32,705 nt of DNA from a virus (IMGVR_UViG_3300033143_004733:1-32705); one strand, 5' to 3'; positions 1 to 8,804 are shown, counted from the first letter of the stretch. Program-made: numbers and translations. Notes: generated from the sequence alone by a model not told the origin.

Positions 1-140
1 GCATTAAATTTATAATCAATCTCACTATCTCCAATAGCATAGTATTTAAAATCCAACTCACCTCTTGATAGTAAATCTCTACCTTTTGAAGTTAGTTTGA
101 TATTTAATACAATCGGATTTTTTCTCTCAATAAATGCCAT
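1..140 (-). CDS. Partial phage protein, N-terminal 46 residues (runs off left edge)
   Basis: An open frame starts with ATG at 140 and stays open to base 1. The protein begins MAFIERKNPIVLNIKLTSKG and continues with RDLLSRGELDFKYYAIGDSE. It is too short to be found by a length cut-off. The start is supported by a GTATTTATA promoter-like motif (156-164) 15 nt upstream and by its position directly after the large wedge gene. It is probably another tail or appendage protein because it follows the baseplate genes in the same direction. I do not recognise the family and see no motif in the visible part. Confidence 0.7.
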   Translation of the reverse strand, partial: MAFIERKNPIVLNIKLTSKGRDLLSRGELDFKYYAIGDSEIDYKFN

Positions 141-155
141 TTAAATTCGCTTTTC

Positions 156-164
156 TATAAATAC
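156..164 (-). promoter_or_regulatory. GTATTTATA promoter-like motif upstream of the gene starting at 140
   Basis: The coding strand reads GTATTTATAG, ending 15 nt before the ATG at 140. It matches the element found before nine other genes in this window. Promoter function is inferred from position and recurrence. Confidence 0.5.
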
Positions 165-172
165 AATTAATT

Positions 173-3100
173 TTAAAACTCACCTGTTCCAGAAATCTCA
201 TAAAATACATCATGAGTGTCTGGGTCACCATATGTGATATTTGATGTTTGACTTGTAGTATACCATGTAGGAATACTTGCCCATCTCCAACGTTCATCTT
301 TAACATGTTGATTACCATCAACCCACGCATAAATAGCATTAAATCTAAGCACATATGTTCCTGTTGTTGGGATACTCCAATCAACTTCTGCATGTTTTGT
401 ATATGGTGAAAATACCTGTGATTCAACTAATGTAGTTCCATTATATAATTTAAGTGCACCACCAAATCCTGTATCAAATTCATCAACACCAGTCCAATCC
501 AGTGAAACAGTGAAACCAAATTCTGGTGGTGGTGGTGCGCTACCAGTTACAACGGTTTCAACATCACCATAACCAGTTTTAATGTTCGTGTCAAGTGGAT
601 AAAGACCGTTTTCAATAAATGCTCTGTAATAAGTTAATGTATTTGGTAATAATCCACTTGCGTTCGCAGTAAAGGGACTACCTGTATTTCCAATGTGATA
701 GTCTTTTTTAACTGTCGAATTTGTATTTGTTATCGTAAGACTTCCTGCTTGTGACGCATTTTGTGTGTAAACCATACCATATCTTAATATGTTCGAAGGA
801 GTGCCAGCAACATAAGTATTATGTGGAGTATCAAAACCAGTTCCACTAAGTAACATAAGTGGATTAGTGTCTGTTGTTACACTATATGCGACAGCAGGTT
901 CTGTACCTATCATTGCTGTCCTTGGACTACCATAATATGCAGTTCCACCAACAACCATATATGCACGATATTCATAAGTTGAATTGTAATCAAGTCCAGT
1001 AAGATTTGAAACATTGAAGTAATTAACCGAAAGCGGTCCTGCTGCTGGTGAAGATGGTTGATATGACCAAGGAAGTGATGGGATTTTTCTATATTGTATC
1101 GCATAATTTGATATATCTTCATATCTTACAATATCAATACCACCAATATGTAATAATTGATTACCAACCACAGTACCTATCTTTGTCTCAATACTTGGGT
1201 CTGGTAATGGTGCTTGGGGTGTTGTGAATGAACGTATATTACCAGTAGCACCAGTTGAAAGTGATTCGATAAACGCACGATAATCATACCAAGTATCATA
1301 AGCCAGTCCATCTAACGTCATACTGAAATTATTGACCGTAAGTGCAGGATTAGGTGGGATTGTCTTTGATATTCTTGTCCAATTATCTTCCATTGTTTCT
1401 ATTTCAAAATCAATTCCTTCTAATAAGTTTTCTAATCCAATTGGAAGTGCGTTACCATATGGATAGTAAGGATATTTTAGTTTATAATCAATACCATATT
1501 CAATAACCTCATTCCATCCTATAATGTTTTCACCACCAGTTGTAAAACTACCCAACACACCCTGTGTTGTTTCAACATACAGTTGTGTGGGTGGAGGTGG
1601 AGGTGCGGGTGTTTCTTGAGCAATACTAAATGTAGCACCATCAGTACCAAAATATTGCATTAACGGATTACCCCTTTTATCTATTGTTATTGACCCATTA
1701 GCATATAAATTTACACCTCTTTTATACCAATGCTTCTGTTTCGTAAAAATACTGTTTCTAATTAATAACCCACCTCTTCTCAATATAATTGTTGCCGACA
1801 ATAATTGGTCAACAAATCTCTGGAAGAAAGCATTATATTTACTCAGGAACGGATATAGGTTCTGGAACGTATATCCATTAGATTGTAATGGGTCGTCATC
1901 TGGAAGAAGTGCTCTTTCCAAATATGTTTCATATAATTTCAATATTGTTGGATACCAACCACCTTTAAAATCGGTAACAACTTTTCTATTTCTAACGTTT
2001 ACCATTTTCCTCTGAACCAATTCGAGGAATTCCAAAAACGATAATTCACTAATATCACCAAGTCCAAACACATCATTTATAACTGGATTAAATGCTCCTG
2101 CTCCACCAACAATATAATATGCACTAATTACAGTACCAAATCTAAGTCCTCTTGGTAAGAAAATCTCGTATGGATTCTGCACATTAACGTTATAATCAGT
2201 AATTGGTTCTAAAGCGATTCCATCAACTAAAAATTTAACATCACTTGCTTGATTTACTCTGTAATTAAGTTTATATACGTATTTGTTTGCGCTATTATTG
2301 AAATAAATCTTACTACTATTAAAACTATCGATTCTAATTACTTCACTTCTTAAATTAATTTCATTCGTGTTCTCCACATGAAGATAAGAAATTTGCACAT
2401 CGGGGTTCTGATTAAGATATGCAATAACATCTGGATTCTGAATAATAATTTGATTTGTTCCACCAGTCGAATTTGCTGGGTCAAGAATATAATCAGCAAC
2501 GAATTGAGGCGTACCTTTAGTAAGTGCAATACCGTTAATTGTTAATTGGACATCACCATGTGGAAAACTTGGTAACGGAATATATGTTCCTCCCAAAATT
2601 GCTTTAACACGTGTCACAATATAATCAACTGTCATTGTTAAACCAGTTAATGTTGTTGCACCTGAATTAGTAAATGTTACCTGAATCACGTCAGAAGGAC
2701 GTGTTCCACCACTAAGTTCATATATTGTAAAATATTTCCCATTTACTTCATAATCTGCTTGATATGTAATTCCTGATGTAGTTCCAGTAGTATTACCAGT
2801 TGAAGGAGCATTTAATAAAATTCCATTATATCTTACTTCAAAATTACCCTGATGATTATAATCAAAAGGTAGTGAGAATGTATTACCTGTTTGTGGTAAT
2901 GATGAAATGTTAACATATGAATATGGTAATGTGTATCCACTTGAGTTGGCAGCAAAATCTTTTTGAATATATTCATAAACATCATATTCAATACCACGTG
3001 CAGTATCAAGTGAAATATCGACTTCTTTGGTATTAATCACCAATTTACTGTCTTCTTGATAATATTGTGGTGTTGTACTGTGAATTCTTGTAGTTGCTCC

Positions 3101-4798
3101 ACTTTGTTCCCATGATTTCTTATTATCGGGTGTTTGTTTAAGATTGAACCCAGCCATACGAAATACATCGAGATATGCCTGACCACTATCACTATTACCA
3201 CTGAGTTGAAAATAGAAATCATTGGTTTCCAATGGTGCAACAGGATATCCTTCGGTATCATACGGTAATGAATTTGAAGGAAAATCAGCTTGTGCGAGAG
3301 ATACGGTATTTGGATTAATCTTACCATCTACGGTATATACGTATTCTGTGATGTTAATGAAAGGTTCTGGAATACCAATTAACAAGAACATTGATTTTAT
3401 TGCTTGACGAGTACCTTTTGATTTCCAAAAATAACTTGTGTTATTAATAATTCTTCTCCAGAGTTCAATATCAATTTCTGCTGGTAAGATATTCTCATTT
3501 AAATTTCTTTCCGTATCATCTACAGTTAAAAATCCTTCAACTAATTCACTTTCATTCACCAACGAAAAATAATCCCAACCAAAGGTATTTGCCATATTCT
3601 TTATTAATTGGTCAGGTATGTTATTTAATTTATTATATGTAACCTTATTAATGTTAACCAATGAATCAATAAACTGTCTGAGTTGGTCAAATTCTCTTCC
3701 ATATAATCTCAGTAGTTTAGGTATTTTACCATCATCAGTATAGTCATACATTTTAAGTGAATCAGGTGTTAAGAATCTTGCAATTAAATCAGTTTTTATT
3801 TTATCATATTTCTCAGCAATAGTCAATACAATTTTCAAAAATCTTTGATATGTTGGTGTATTGACATCAATATTATATTTATCACTGGTTGTCCAGAGAA
3901 TTTGCGAATCACTATAAATAATTTTACCGTCTTCAAGCTGTGTTGGGTTTTTTAAGGTGAACACAAATCCATCAGTATTATCTCTTTCTGAAACCATATT
4001 TTGTTCATAACTATTAAGGAATGCTCGGAATTCTTCAAAAGTAACATTATTTGGTCTGATATGATAATCAATATTAGCAGTAGTTCCAGTTCCCATTAAT
4101 GCAAAAGGATTGCCTTCGACCTGTAATTTCAAATGGTTATTCATTGAAATTGTTGTTCCAGTATAGTCAAGAGAACTATTTACAGTATTTCCAGTATAAC
4201 CAACAATTATAAATAATGTATCTGGTTCAAGACTCGACCAAATGACATACTTTTCATATGAATCATTTAAGTTTTTTAACTCATTATCATCAGGTATACT
4301 CGTATTACCATCATTAATAACTAAACCAAAGGTATTAATAGTTGACTCCGTTGGAACATAAAATGTCGAGACATTCGAAACAATATCATAGTTAAGTCCT
4401 TTATACGTTGGATTTCCACCTATTTCTTTTTGTGAATTAGCGAACAACGACCCCGGGTATGCCAAAATCACATTCTGAATACTTGTTCTAAGAAATTCAT
4501 ATGCCGACCCATATCTAACAAAAGTATTTAAATCTGATTTATCGAGATTCAATACGGCATTTGTTGTATAGTCATGAATTATTTCAGACTGTATTTCTGA
4601 AACATTAAGTGTTTCTAATGTAACTGGACGAACAAATGAACTCAAAGAATTGGTGTAATCAATAGTTACCTTATTATCAAAGTTCGTTGTAACGAAAAAC
4701 TTTCCAAAAGAAAATATTGTATTGGATGGGGTATCATTAAAATACTCCCCATTTAAATTCCCATTAAGTTGTGTTTTTATTACTTTTACCTTTGCCAC
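173..4798 (-). CDS. Giant baseplate wedge/tail appendage protein (P2 gpI-like region plus Fn3-like modules)
   Basis: A 1541-residue structural protein, probably a T4 gp7-like wedge component joined to a surface appendage. The start is GTG at 4798 (GTG GCA AAG); no better upstream ATG exists, and a GTATTTATA motif lies 14 nt upstream. Residues 455-476 contain FWKSKGTRQAIKSMFLLIG, the pattern seen in P2 gpI-type tail proteins. Residues 1-1050 look like wedge and beta-rich structural sequence. A proline run (APPPPPP, about 1065-1070) then leads into three Fn3-like modules, roughly 1072-1195, 1202-1295 and 1302-1418. Each ends with a Y-x-YRA(F/Y)-type strand (YDYRAFIES, YEYRAYMV, YYRAFIEN). A second proline hinge (APPPPE, about 1421-1426) leads to a unique C-terminal domain. 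The order after gp25- and gp6-like genes fits a baseplate operon. The Fn3-like part may bind glycans or the host surface. Structural role is firm; exact T4 equivalence is inference. Confidence 0.8.
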   Translation of the reverse strand: MAKVKVIKTQLNGNLNGEYFNDTPSNTIFSFGKFFVTTNFDNKVTIDYTNSLSSFVRPVTLETLNVSEIQSEIIHDYTTNAVLNLDKSDLNTFVRYGSAYEFLRTSIQNVILAYPGSLFANSQKEIGGNPTYKGLNYDIVSNVSTFYVPTESTINTFGLVINDGNTSIPDDNELKNLNDSYEKYVIWSSLEPDTLFIIVGYTGNTVNSSLDYTGTTISMNNHLKLQVEGNPFALMGTGTTANIDYHIRPNNVTFEEFRAFLNSYEQNMVSERDNTDGFVFTLKNPTQLEDGKIIYSDSQILWTTSDKYNIDVNTPTYQRFLKIVLTIAEKYDKIKTDLIARFLTPDSLKMYDYTDDGKIPKLLRLYGREFDQLRQFIDSLVNINKVTYNKLNNIPDQLIKNMANTFGWDYFSLVNESELVEGFLTVDDTERNLNENILPAEIDIELWRRIINNTSYFWKSKGTRQAIKSMFLLIGIPEPFINITEYVYTVDGKINPNTVSLAQADFPSNSLPYDTEGYPVAPLETNDFYFQLSGNSDSGQAYLDVFRMAGFNLKQTPDNKKSWEQSGATTRIHSTTPQYYQEDSKLVINTKEVDISLDTARGIEYDVYEYIQKDFAANSSGYTLPYSYVNISSLPQTGNTFSLPFDYNHQGNFEVRYNGILLNAPSTGNTTGTTSGITYQADYEVNGKYFTIYELSGGTRPSDVIQVTFTNSGATTLTGLTMTVDYIVTRVKAILGGTYIPLPSFPHGDVQLTINGIALTKGTPQFVADYILDPANSTGGTNQIIIQNPDVIAYLNQNPDVQISYLHVENTNEINLRSEVIRIDSFNSSKIYFNNSANKYVYKLNYRVNQASDVKFLVDGIALEPITDYNVNVQNPYEIFLPRGLRFGTVISAYYIVGGAGAFNPVINDVFGLGDISELSFLEFLELVQRKMVNVRNRKVVTDFKGGWYPTILKLYETYLERALLPDDDPLQSNGYTFQNLYPFLSKYNAFFQRFVDQLLSATIILRRGGLLIRNSIFTKQKHWYKRGVNLYANGSITIDKRGNPLMQYFGTDGATFSIAQETPAPPPPPTQLYVETTQGVLGSFTTGGENIIGWNEVIEYGIDYKLKYPYYPYGNALPIGLENLLEGIDFEIETMEDNWTRISKTIPPNPALTVNNFSMTLDGLAYDTWYDYRAFIESLSTGATGNIRSFTTPQAPLPDPSIETKIGTVVGNQLLHIGGIDIVRYEDISNYAIQYRKIPSLPWSYQPSSPAAGPLSVNYFNVSNLTGLDYNSTYEYRAYMVVGGTAYYGSPRTAMIGTEPAVAYSVTTDTNPLMLLSGTGFDTPHNTYVAGTPSNILRYGMVYTQNASQAGSLTITNTNSTVKKDYHIGNTGSPFTANASGLLPNTLTYYRAFIENGLYPLDTNIKTGYGDVETVVTGSAPPPPEFGFTVSLDWTGVDEFDTGFGGALKLYNGTTLVESQVFSPYTKHAEVDWSIPTTGTYVLRFNAIYAWVDGNQHVKDERWRWASIPTWYTTSQTSNITYGDPDTHDVFYEISGTGEF

Positions 4799-4812
4799 AG
4801 TTTACGATTTAC

Positions 4813-4821
4813 TATAAATAC
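4813..4821 (-). promoter_or_regulatory. GTATTTATA promoter-like motif upstream of the 1541-aa wedge gene
   Basis: The coding strand reads CGTATTTATAGTAAA, 14 nt upstream of the GTG at 4798 and 11 nt downstream of a strong hairpin terminator (4833-4859). This end-then-restart arrangement supports a real transcription start here. Confidence 0.6.
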
Positions 4822-4832
4822 GATAAAAAGAA

Positions 4833-4859
4833 AAATCCCAATCCTTTAGATTGGGATTT
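4833..4859 (-). terminator. Rho-independent terminator after the 301-aa structural gene
   Basis: A perfect 11-bp inverted repeat (AAATCCCAATC / GATTGGGATTT) with a 5-nt loop is followed on the coding strand by a T-rich tract (TTCTTTTTATC). It lies about 20 nt after the stop at 4880 and just before the promoter-like motif of the next gene. Confidence 0.85.
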
Positions 4860-4879
4860 CTTTATTTTAATTAAAATAA

Positions 4880-5785
4880 TTATTCGACCTCGCTCGTGAT
4901 GTCATCGAAGTCTTGAGTTTCATCGATATTTGTTCGTTTTTCTTTAACTTCATACAATGGAACATTCCCAACACTTTCTTTAATTTCATAAATATTAAAT
5001 TGTTTAGTTATCACTCTATTTTCATCATAATAAGTAAGAACACCGTTATCAACATCCTTAATTTGTTCACCAGCCACATAGTTAGTCAACGTATCGATTG
5101 TATTCTGAACCATATCGACTTCAATTACGACTGGAGAAAAGAATGTGTTTGAAATAATTATCATTTGGTCAGGGTTACCAATAAAAGGACTGGCATTTGG
5201 TTTTACATCGCTTGAACTGCTTGGAGTTAATTGTACGAAAAGCAATGTGCCAGTATCGTCAAATCGATATCTAATTGCTTTTTGACTTGTATTACCAACG
5301 TTCTCACTAACTGGAACTACCTTATTTGATGTTACCACGTACCTTACAACATTTCTTATTTTGGTATTGGTTGTCGCATCGATGTATTCGATACGATAAC
5401 CTTGCAATGCGTTATTTGCTCTTAATTCTTCAGGTATTTGATTGATGTCAAGTATAATCCCCTTAACACTTGGAAGTGATGATAAAACACTACAATCAAC
5501 AATTGTCGTATTAACCTTTTTCGGCTTTAGATAAATAGTATATATACCCAATTGCCCAAAAACTGTTGCTGGTAGTCTTAAATTATATAGACCCTCTAAA
5601 AGATTTTCATCACCAAGAATTTGTTCGTCATCAGGTAAATAATTATATGATAGAATCTCAGATGAATTTAACTTATAAATGTTACTATTTGTTGTTTCCC
5701 TGTTAGGTGTATAGTTATAATAAACATCGATATCATCAACGCTTACATCTGCGGGTCTTGTCGTGCCATAAATTCCTACTGCCAT
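4880..5785 (-). CDS. Putative tail/baseplate structural protein, 301 aa
   Basis: A 301-residue protein with ATG at 5785, beginning MAVGIYGTTRPADVSVDDID. It is rich in Thr, Asn, Ile and Val, has no signal peptide or membrane segment, and looks beta-rich. The C-terminus is acidic (DETQDFDDITSEVE). No catalytic motif is visible. It lies between the 144-aa structural gene (1 nt gap) and the giant wedge gene, and a strong terminator follows it. The location and composition indicate a baseplate or tail-associated virion protein. I do not recognise a named family. Confidence 0.6.
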   Translation of the reverse strand: MAVGIYGTTRPADVSVDDIDVYYNYTPNRETTNSNIYKLNSSEILSYNYLPDDEQILGDENLLEGLYNLRLPATVFGQLGIYTIYLKPKKVNTTIVDCSVLSSLPSVKGIILDINQIPEELRANNALQGYRIEYIDATTNTKIRNVVRYVVTSNKVVPVSENVGNTSQKAIRYRFDDTGTLLFVQLTPSSSSDVKPNASPFIGNPDQMIIISNTFFSPVVIEVDMVQNTIDTLTNYVAGEQIKDVDNGVLTYYDENRVITKQFNIYEIKESVGNVPLYEVKEKRTNIDETQDFDDITSEVE

Positions 5786-5786
5786 C

Positions 5787-6221
5787 TTATGTGTTATTTA
5801 TAATATTAAAATATTTTCCACCAGCATATGTTGTCAAATCAACTAAATTTCTAATATACTCCAACCTATAATTTTTGTCAAATGCCGATAATTCGCCTCT
5901 GGTTATAAATACATCATCAATAATTTTCGGATTACTTATTATTTTACTCTTATCAGGATTTTTTATATATTGTTCATCAATAAAATTTCCAGTGTTATCT
6001 GGTGAGTATTCGAAAGTCGTTATTGTTCCTTCAAGAGTAACATCATTATATTTGATACCACCAAGATAATAAACAACATCTTGAATAACTGGTGAGTTTG
6101 GATAATCAACACCGTCAGTGGTCCAATTTCCACCACTAACATATTGGTCTGTGAAACCCGTTGCTACGGTATATTTACGCAACTCTGGTAACCTACTATT
6201 ATTTGTTGTACCCGTTATCAT
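5787..6221 (-). CDS. Small tail/baseplate-associated protein, 144 aa
   Basis: A 144-residue protein whose ATG at 6221 overlaps the stop of the glycosyltransferase gene by one base (TAATG), indicating translational coupling. It contains VATGFTDQYVSGGNW and VIQDVVYYLGGIKYNDVTLE, alternating patterns of beta-structure, and lacks transmembrane or catalytic signatures. Only one base separates it from the 301-aa gene downstream, so the two are probably co-made. It may be a baseplate connector or adaptor (the position would suit a gp53-like part), but the sequence does not prove that. Confidence 0.5.
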   Translation of the reverse strand: MITGTTNNSRLPELRKYTVATGFTDQYVSGGNWTTDGVDYPNSPVIQDVVYYLGGIKYNDVTLEGTITTFEYSPDNTGNFIDEQYIKNPDKSKIISNPKIIDDVFITRGELSAFDKNYRLEYIRNLVDLTTYAGGKYFNIINNT

Positions 6222-7069
6222 TATACTACAATTTTATTTAAAACTTCTCCTTCATATTGTCGAACCAGTTTTTCTTGCTCTGGGAAATCTTTAATTATTT
6301 TTGCTTTCATTGCTTCAATATATCTTGGAACATATTTTGATTTGGAAACCATATGAGTGTAGTTCCTCATATTCCCAACTTTTTCCTGTCCATATTGTTG
6401 TACCAAGTCATATGGTAATATTTCATAAACATTGAGTTTATTTTTTAGGGCAGTTAAATGAATACTAACTTCTTCCAAAATCATTGGATTATCGATTTCA
6501 ATTTCCCCCTTTTTTATTCCAGCCTCTAATTTAGCAACGGTTTCTAAATACATTTTCTTTGCCTTGAATTTATGTCCACTCACACCACCAAATGCATATC
6601 TATTATCATATTCGTCCATTGTAATGATATTGTTGTCAGCCAAGAACTTAGCATTCTTTTTGATGTATTCAACAACAAGGTCTTTAACCCAACCAGTTGG
6701 TGGACTATAATTTTGAATTATTACATCATATTCTTTCTTTTTAATGAATTCACCAAAAATATCAGCAAAAATAAAGACATCAGGGTCAACATGAATGCAC
6801 CCGCCTCTAACGGCTTTCATAGCATCAACTTTATATGCACCCCACAACTCAAAATCATAACTACTTTCAACTATCTTAGTTTCTTCATATGGAATATATT
6901 TAATAAATGTATCATGTGCCTTCTGATTACATATCATTGTGACATGCCCATAATATCTATTCAATGTTAAATAACTCAGTAAAAACGAATAGAAATTCAA
7001 ATAAACATTGGTGTCACTCACATACGGACTACCCTCATCAAATTGCGCAAAACTTTGTATTATCTTCAT
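6221..7069 (-). CDS. Putative GT-A-type glycosyltransferase, 282 aa
   Basis: A 282-residue protein with a likely sugar-transfer role. Residues 91-100 read CIHVDPDVFI, a hydrophobic strand ending in a DxD (D95, D97), the metal and nucleotide-sugar site of GT-A enzymes. An upstream strand, GHVTMICNQKAHD (41-53), and WGAYKVDAMKAV (76-87) fit the same fold, in which the enzyme checks a displayed acceptor or donor. There is no signal peptide, so it acts in the cytoplasm. The start ATG at 7069 overlaps the previous stop as ATGA. It forms a three-gene cassette with the two genes upstream, inside the baseplate operon. Likely targets are virion proteins, phage DNA or host surface precursors; none is shown. 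Function class moderately sure. Confidence 0.6.
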   Translation of the reverse strand: MKIIQSFAQFDEGSPYVSDTNVYLNFYSFLLSYLTLNRYYGHVTMICNQKAHDTFIKYIPYEETKIVESSYDFELWGAYKVDAMKAVRGGCIHVDPDVFIFADIFGEFIKKKEYDVIIQNYSPPTGWVKDLVVEYIKKNAKFLADNNIITMDEYDNRYAFGGVSGHKFKAKKMYLETVAKLEAGIKKGEIEIDNPMILEEVSIHLTALKNKLNVYEILPYDLVQQYGQEKVGNMRNYTHMVSKSKYVPRYIEAMKAKIIKDFPEQEKLVRQYEGEVLNKIVV

Positions 7070-7557
7070 TTCAATTTATGATTATTATAAATATTAATTT
7101 TATCATTAATTTTATCTGTAAATTTATTGTAACTATCACCATAAATTTCTTTTAATGTTTTTTCAATATATTTATCGGTAACATCATAATCAATAGAATT
7201 TTCATTCAAAACATTTCCATCATAAATATATTCTTCTTTAAAACCAACAAATGATTTTAGAATCTCAAAATTATTTAATAACAAAAATGGTTCTTTTTGG
7301 GAAAAAATAACTTTATTTTTAAACGCCCTAAAACTACTATATTTTACTAATTCACAATTAAATGGAAATAATGTTGATACTATTCTATACGCACTAATAT
7401 CAACATATATTTTTATGTTATTGGTGATGTTAGTGTTTACCATTAATATACTATATATTAATCTATTCATCTTTTTTTTCATATCGTTTATATCACGACA
7501 ATATTTAACATAATAATGATTAAAAGGAAATATATATATGATTTTAATGTTGTTCAT
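7066..7557 (-). CDS. Unknown protein, 163 aa, very AT-rich, in the transferase cassette
   Basis: A 163-residue protein dominated by Asn, Ile, Lys, Tyr and Phe, encoded by DNA visibly more AT-rich than the flanking structural genes. It starts at ATG 7557, overlapping the upstream stop by ATGA, and its own stop overlaps the next start in the same way. The segment VNTNITNNIKIYVDISAYRI (about 40-59) resembles the beta-alpha-beta start of nucleotide-sugar enzymes, but no DxD or other catalytic motif is present. It could be a degenerate glycosyltransferase-like protein. No function assigned. Confidence 0.5.
   Translation of the reverse strand: MNNIKIIYIFPFNHYYVKYCRDINDMKKKMNRLIYSILMVNTNITNNIKIYVDISAYRIVSTLFPFNCELVKYSSFRAFKNKVIFSQKEPFLLLNNFEILKSFVGFKEEYIYDGNVLNENSIDYDVTDKYIEKTLKEIYGDSYNKFTDKINDKINIYNNHKLK
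7086..7094 (-). promoter_or_regulatory. Variant promoter-like motif (ATATTTATA) before the DxD glycosyltransferase
   Basis: The coding strand reads ATATTTATAATAATC, 16 nt upstream of the ATG at 7069. It lies inside the last codons of the preceding gene. The first base differs from the consensus GTATTTATA, so this is a weaker case. Confidence 0.3.
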
Positions 7558-8030
7558 AAATCCAAAATACTTTTATATATCATTATTTTTTTTAGATGTT
7601 TGAATATTCTATGATAATGTTGACCATCACTAATATTTTGTTTTTCAAATTTTGCGACCACATCCATCAACATATTATATCTACCAATTGGCGATGCGTG
7701 GAATATCTTATGATTATTATAAGTTCCCTCACAATAATCATAAGATATTTCACTGAAGATATCAAGAATTAAATTATCATTTAAAATCATTTGGTTCTGC
7801 TTATATTCTGATAACTGAAATAAAGATGATTGAACATTAAAATGAGATTCAATCTTTTTTAATGTACTAATATCCATAATATTAATATCAATATCATGGA
7901 TATCGTAATTAAAATTAATGCCAGCAAAATTAAAATAATCTGAAATTGAACCACCATAGTAAAATTCACCATACTCAGTGATTTCTGATAAAATGTTCAT
8001 GTGTCTATTTATCTGTTCATTAATTTTCAT
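7554..8030 (-). CDS. Nucleotidyltransferase-fold protein (GGS...DxD), 158 aa
   Basis: A 158-residue protein with the layout of a minimal nucleotidyltransferase. Residues 24-28 give YYGGS, followed by a helix, then HDIDINIMD with paired acids D46 and D48, then a later carboxylate on a strand, LILDIF (D90). This G-G/S ... D-x-D ... D order is the metal-binding pattern of the Pol-beta/MNT superfamily, including AbiEii-type and sugar or tRNA nucleotidyltransferases. The C-terminal helical part (YNMLMDVVAKFEKQ) resembles the region after the catalytic core. It is coupled by ATGA to the next gene and lies beside a glycosyltransferase. It may make or transfer a nucleotide-linked group. The substrate is unknown and the fold is inferred by motif only. 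Confidence 0.5.
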   Translation of the reverse strand: MKINEQINRHMNILSEITEYGEFYYGGSISDYFNFAGINFNYDIHDIDINIMDISTLKKIESHFNVQSSLFQLSEYKQNQMILNDNLILDIFSEISYDYCEGTYNNHKIFHASPIGRYNMLMDVVAKFEKQNISDGQHYHRIFKHLKKIMIYKSILDL

Positions 8031-8031
8031 A

Positions 8032-8535
8032 TTAATCGTATGATATTGTTACAAAACCCCTGCTAATACCAGTATTATTAAAATCGGCACTATCAAAAAA
8101 ACCACCATTCTCTACCTGAATGGTTAACATAGTCCACGTAGGAAATATCCAACTGCCTTTACCAATAGAATACCAAGGAGCACTACTTGCACTCCCACCT
8201 CGCTGCGTACCCATATCATACCATAGAGTTCCTGCATCATTTCTCACAATAACACTAACGCTTCTTACTTGTTCAGGTTCAATAATTGTCCCAAATATAT
8301 CTGGAGGTATTGGTTCTTCAAATAATGCAATGCTTTTAAATTGTACGTAACTCATATCCCATCCACTCGTCATTTCATATACACGAGTTTTAAGATTACC
8401 ACCGCCACTTAATAATTCGGCTTTAAAATTAGCAACCGTAATGTTTTTGTAACTACTTCCAGATTTACCATATGCAATTAAATCGGTATCTGAAGGCGTT
8501 CCTTCTTGTAATTCAAATAATTTCTTGTCTGCCAT
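8032..8535 (-). CDS. Tail fibre/appendage-like structural protein, 167 aa
   Basis: A 167-residue protein. The N-terminus, MADKKLFELQEGTPSDTDLI followed by AYGKSGSSYKNITVANFKAEL, matches the general style of phage fibre and collar attachment domains, which often read as a D-L-I ... G ... (T/N)-V-(A/S)-N phrase. The rest is Gly/Ser/Thr-rich and beta-like (GTLWYDMGTQRGGSASSAPW), ending SRGFVTISYD. It lies directly between the 87-aa small gene (5 nt gap) and the transferase cassette. A virion appendage role is likely; the exact part is not identifiable. Confidence 0.55.
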   Translation of the reverse strand: MADKKLFELQEGTPSDTDLIAYGKSGSSYKNITVANFKAELLSGGGNLKTRVYEMTSGWDMSYVQFKSIALFEEPIPPDIFGTIIEPEQVRSVSVIVRNDAGTLWYDMGTQRGGSASSAPWYSIGKGSWIFPTWTMLTIQVENGGFFDSADFNNTGISRGFVTISYD

Positions 8536-8540
8536 ATCAT

Positions 8541-8804
8541 TTAATATAAAAATTTATCACCATTATTATCAACAAATACATTACCTTCACTATCCACCAA
8601 ATAAAATGTTTCTGATGGTGGAACAGGTGGTACTGGTGGAATTGGTTCACTGTATGCATCCATAAATCCTAAGTCATGACCAACCTGTTTCAACCCGATT
8701 TTAACGTAATAAATAACACTTAAATCGGGTATTATAATAGTACCACCAGTAATTGTTGTTCCAGTGGTTACTGCTTGTAATATTGTCTTTTTCAGTACTT
8801 CCAT
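8541..8804 (-). CDS. Small baseplate-operon protein with Pro-rich hinge, 87 aa
   Basis: An 87-residue protein starting at ATG 8804, which overlaps the stop of the gp6-like gene by one base (TAATG). Three parts are visible: a Thr/Gly/Ile-rich N-terminal stretch (1-50), a proline hinge (EPIPPVPPVPPSE, about 53-65), and a short C-terminal strand pair, FYLVDSEGNVFVDNNGDKFL. The last part looks like a self-repeated V-D-x-x-G-(N/D)-x-(F/Y) phrase found in phage structural proteins. Probably a small virion or appendage component. Confidence 0.5.
   Translation of the reverse strand: MEVLKKTILQAVTTGTTITGGTIIIPDLSVIYYVKIGLKQVGHDLGFMDAYSEPIPPVPPVPPSETFYLVDSEGNVFVDNNGDKFLY

Noticed and set aside
127-426. 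Open frame of 99 codons overlapping the end of the wedge gene on the same strand
   Set aside because: It runs inside the 1541-aa gene in another frame, has a Met/His/Gln-rich shadow composition, and crosses the promoter-like motif at 156.
3913-4216. Two TATAAATAA matches inside the wedge gene
   Set aside because: They lack the final C of the conserved form and have no start codon downstream at the usual distance.
4811-4820. TATAAATA on the plus strand as a T4 late promoter
   Set aside because: In that orientation it would transcribe the plus strand, where no gene exists. The recurring copies all face the other way, towards minus-strand genes.
5904-5912. Exact motif copy inside the 144-aa structural gene
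   Set aside because: About 118 nt from the next start codon and within coding sequence; likely chance, although an internal promoter cannot be ruled out.
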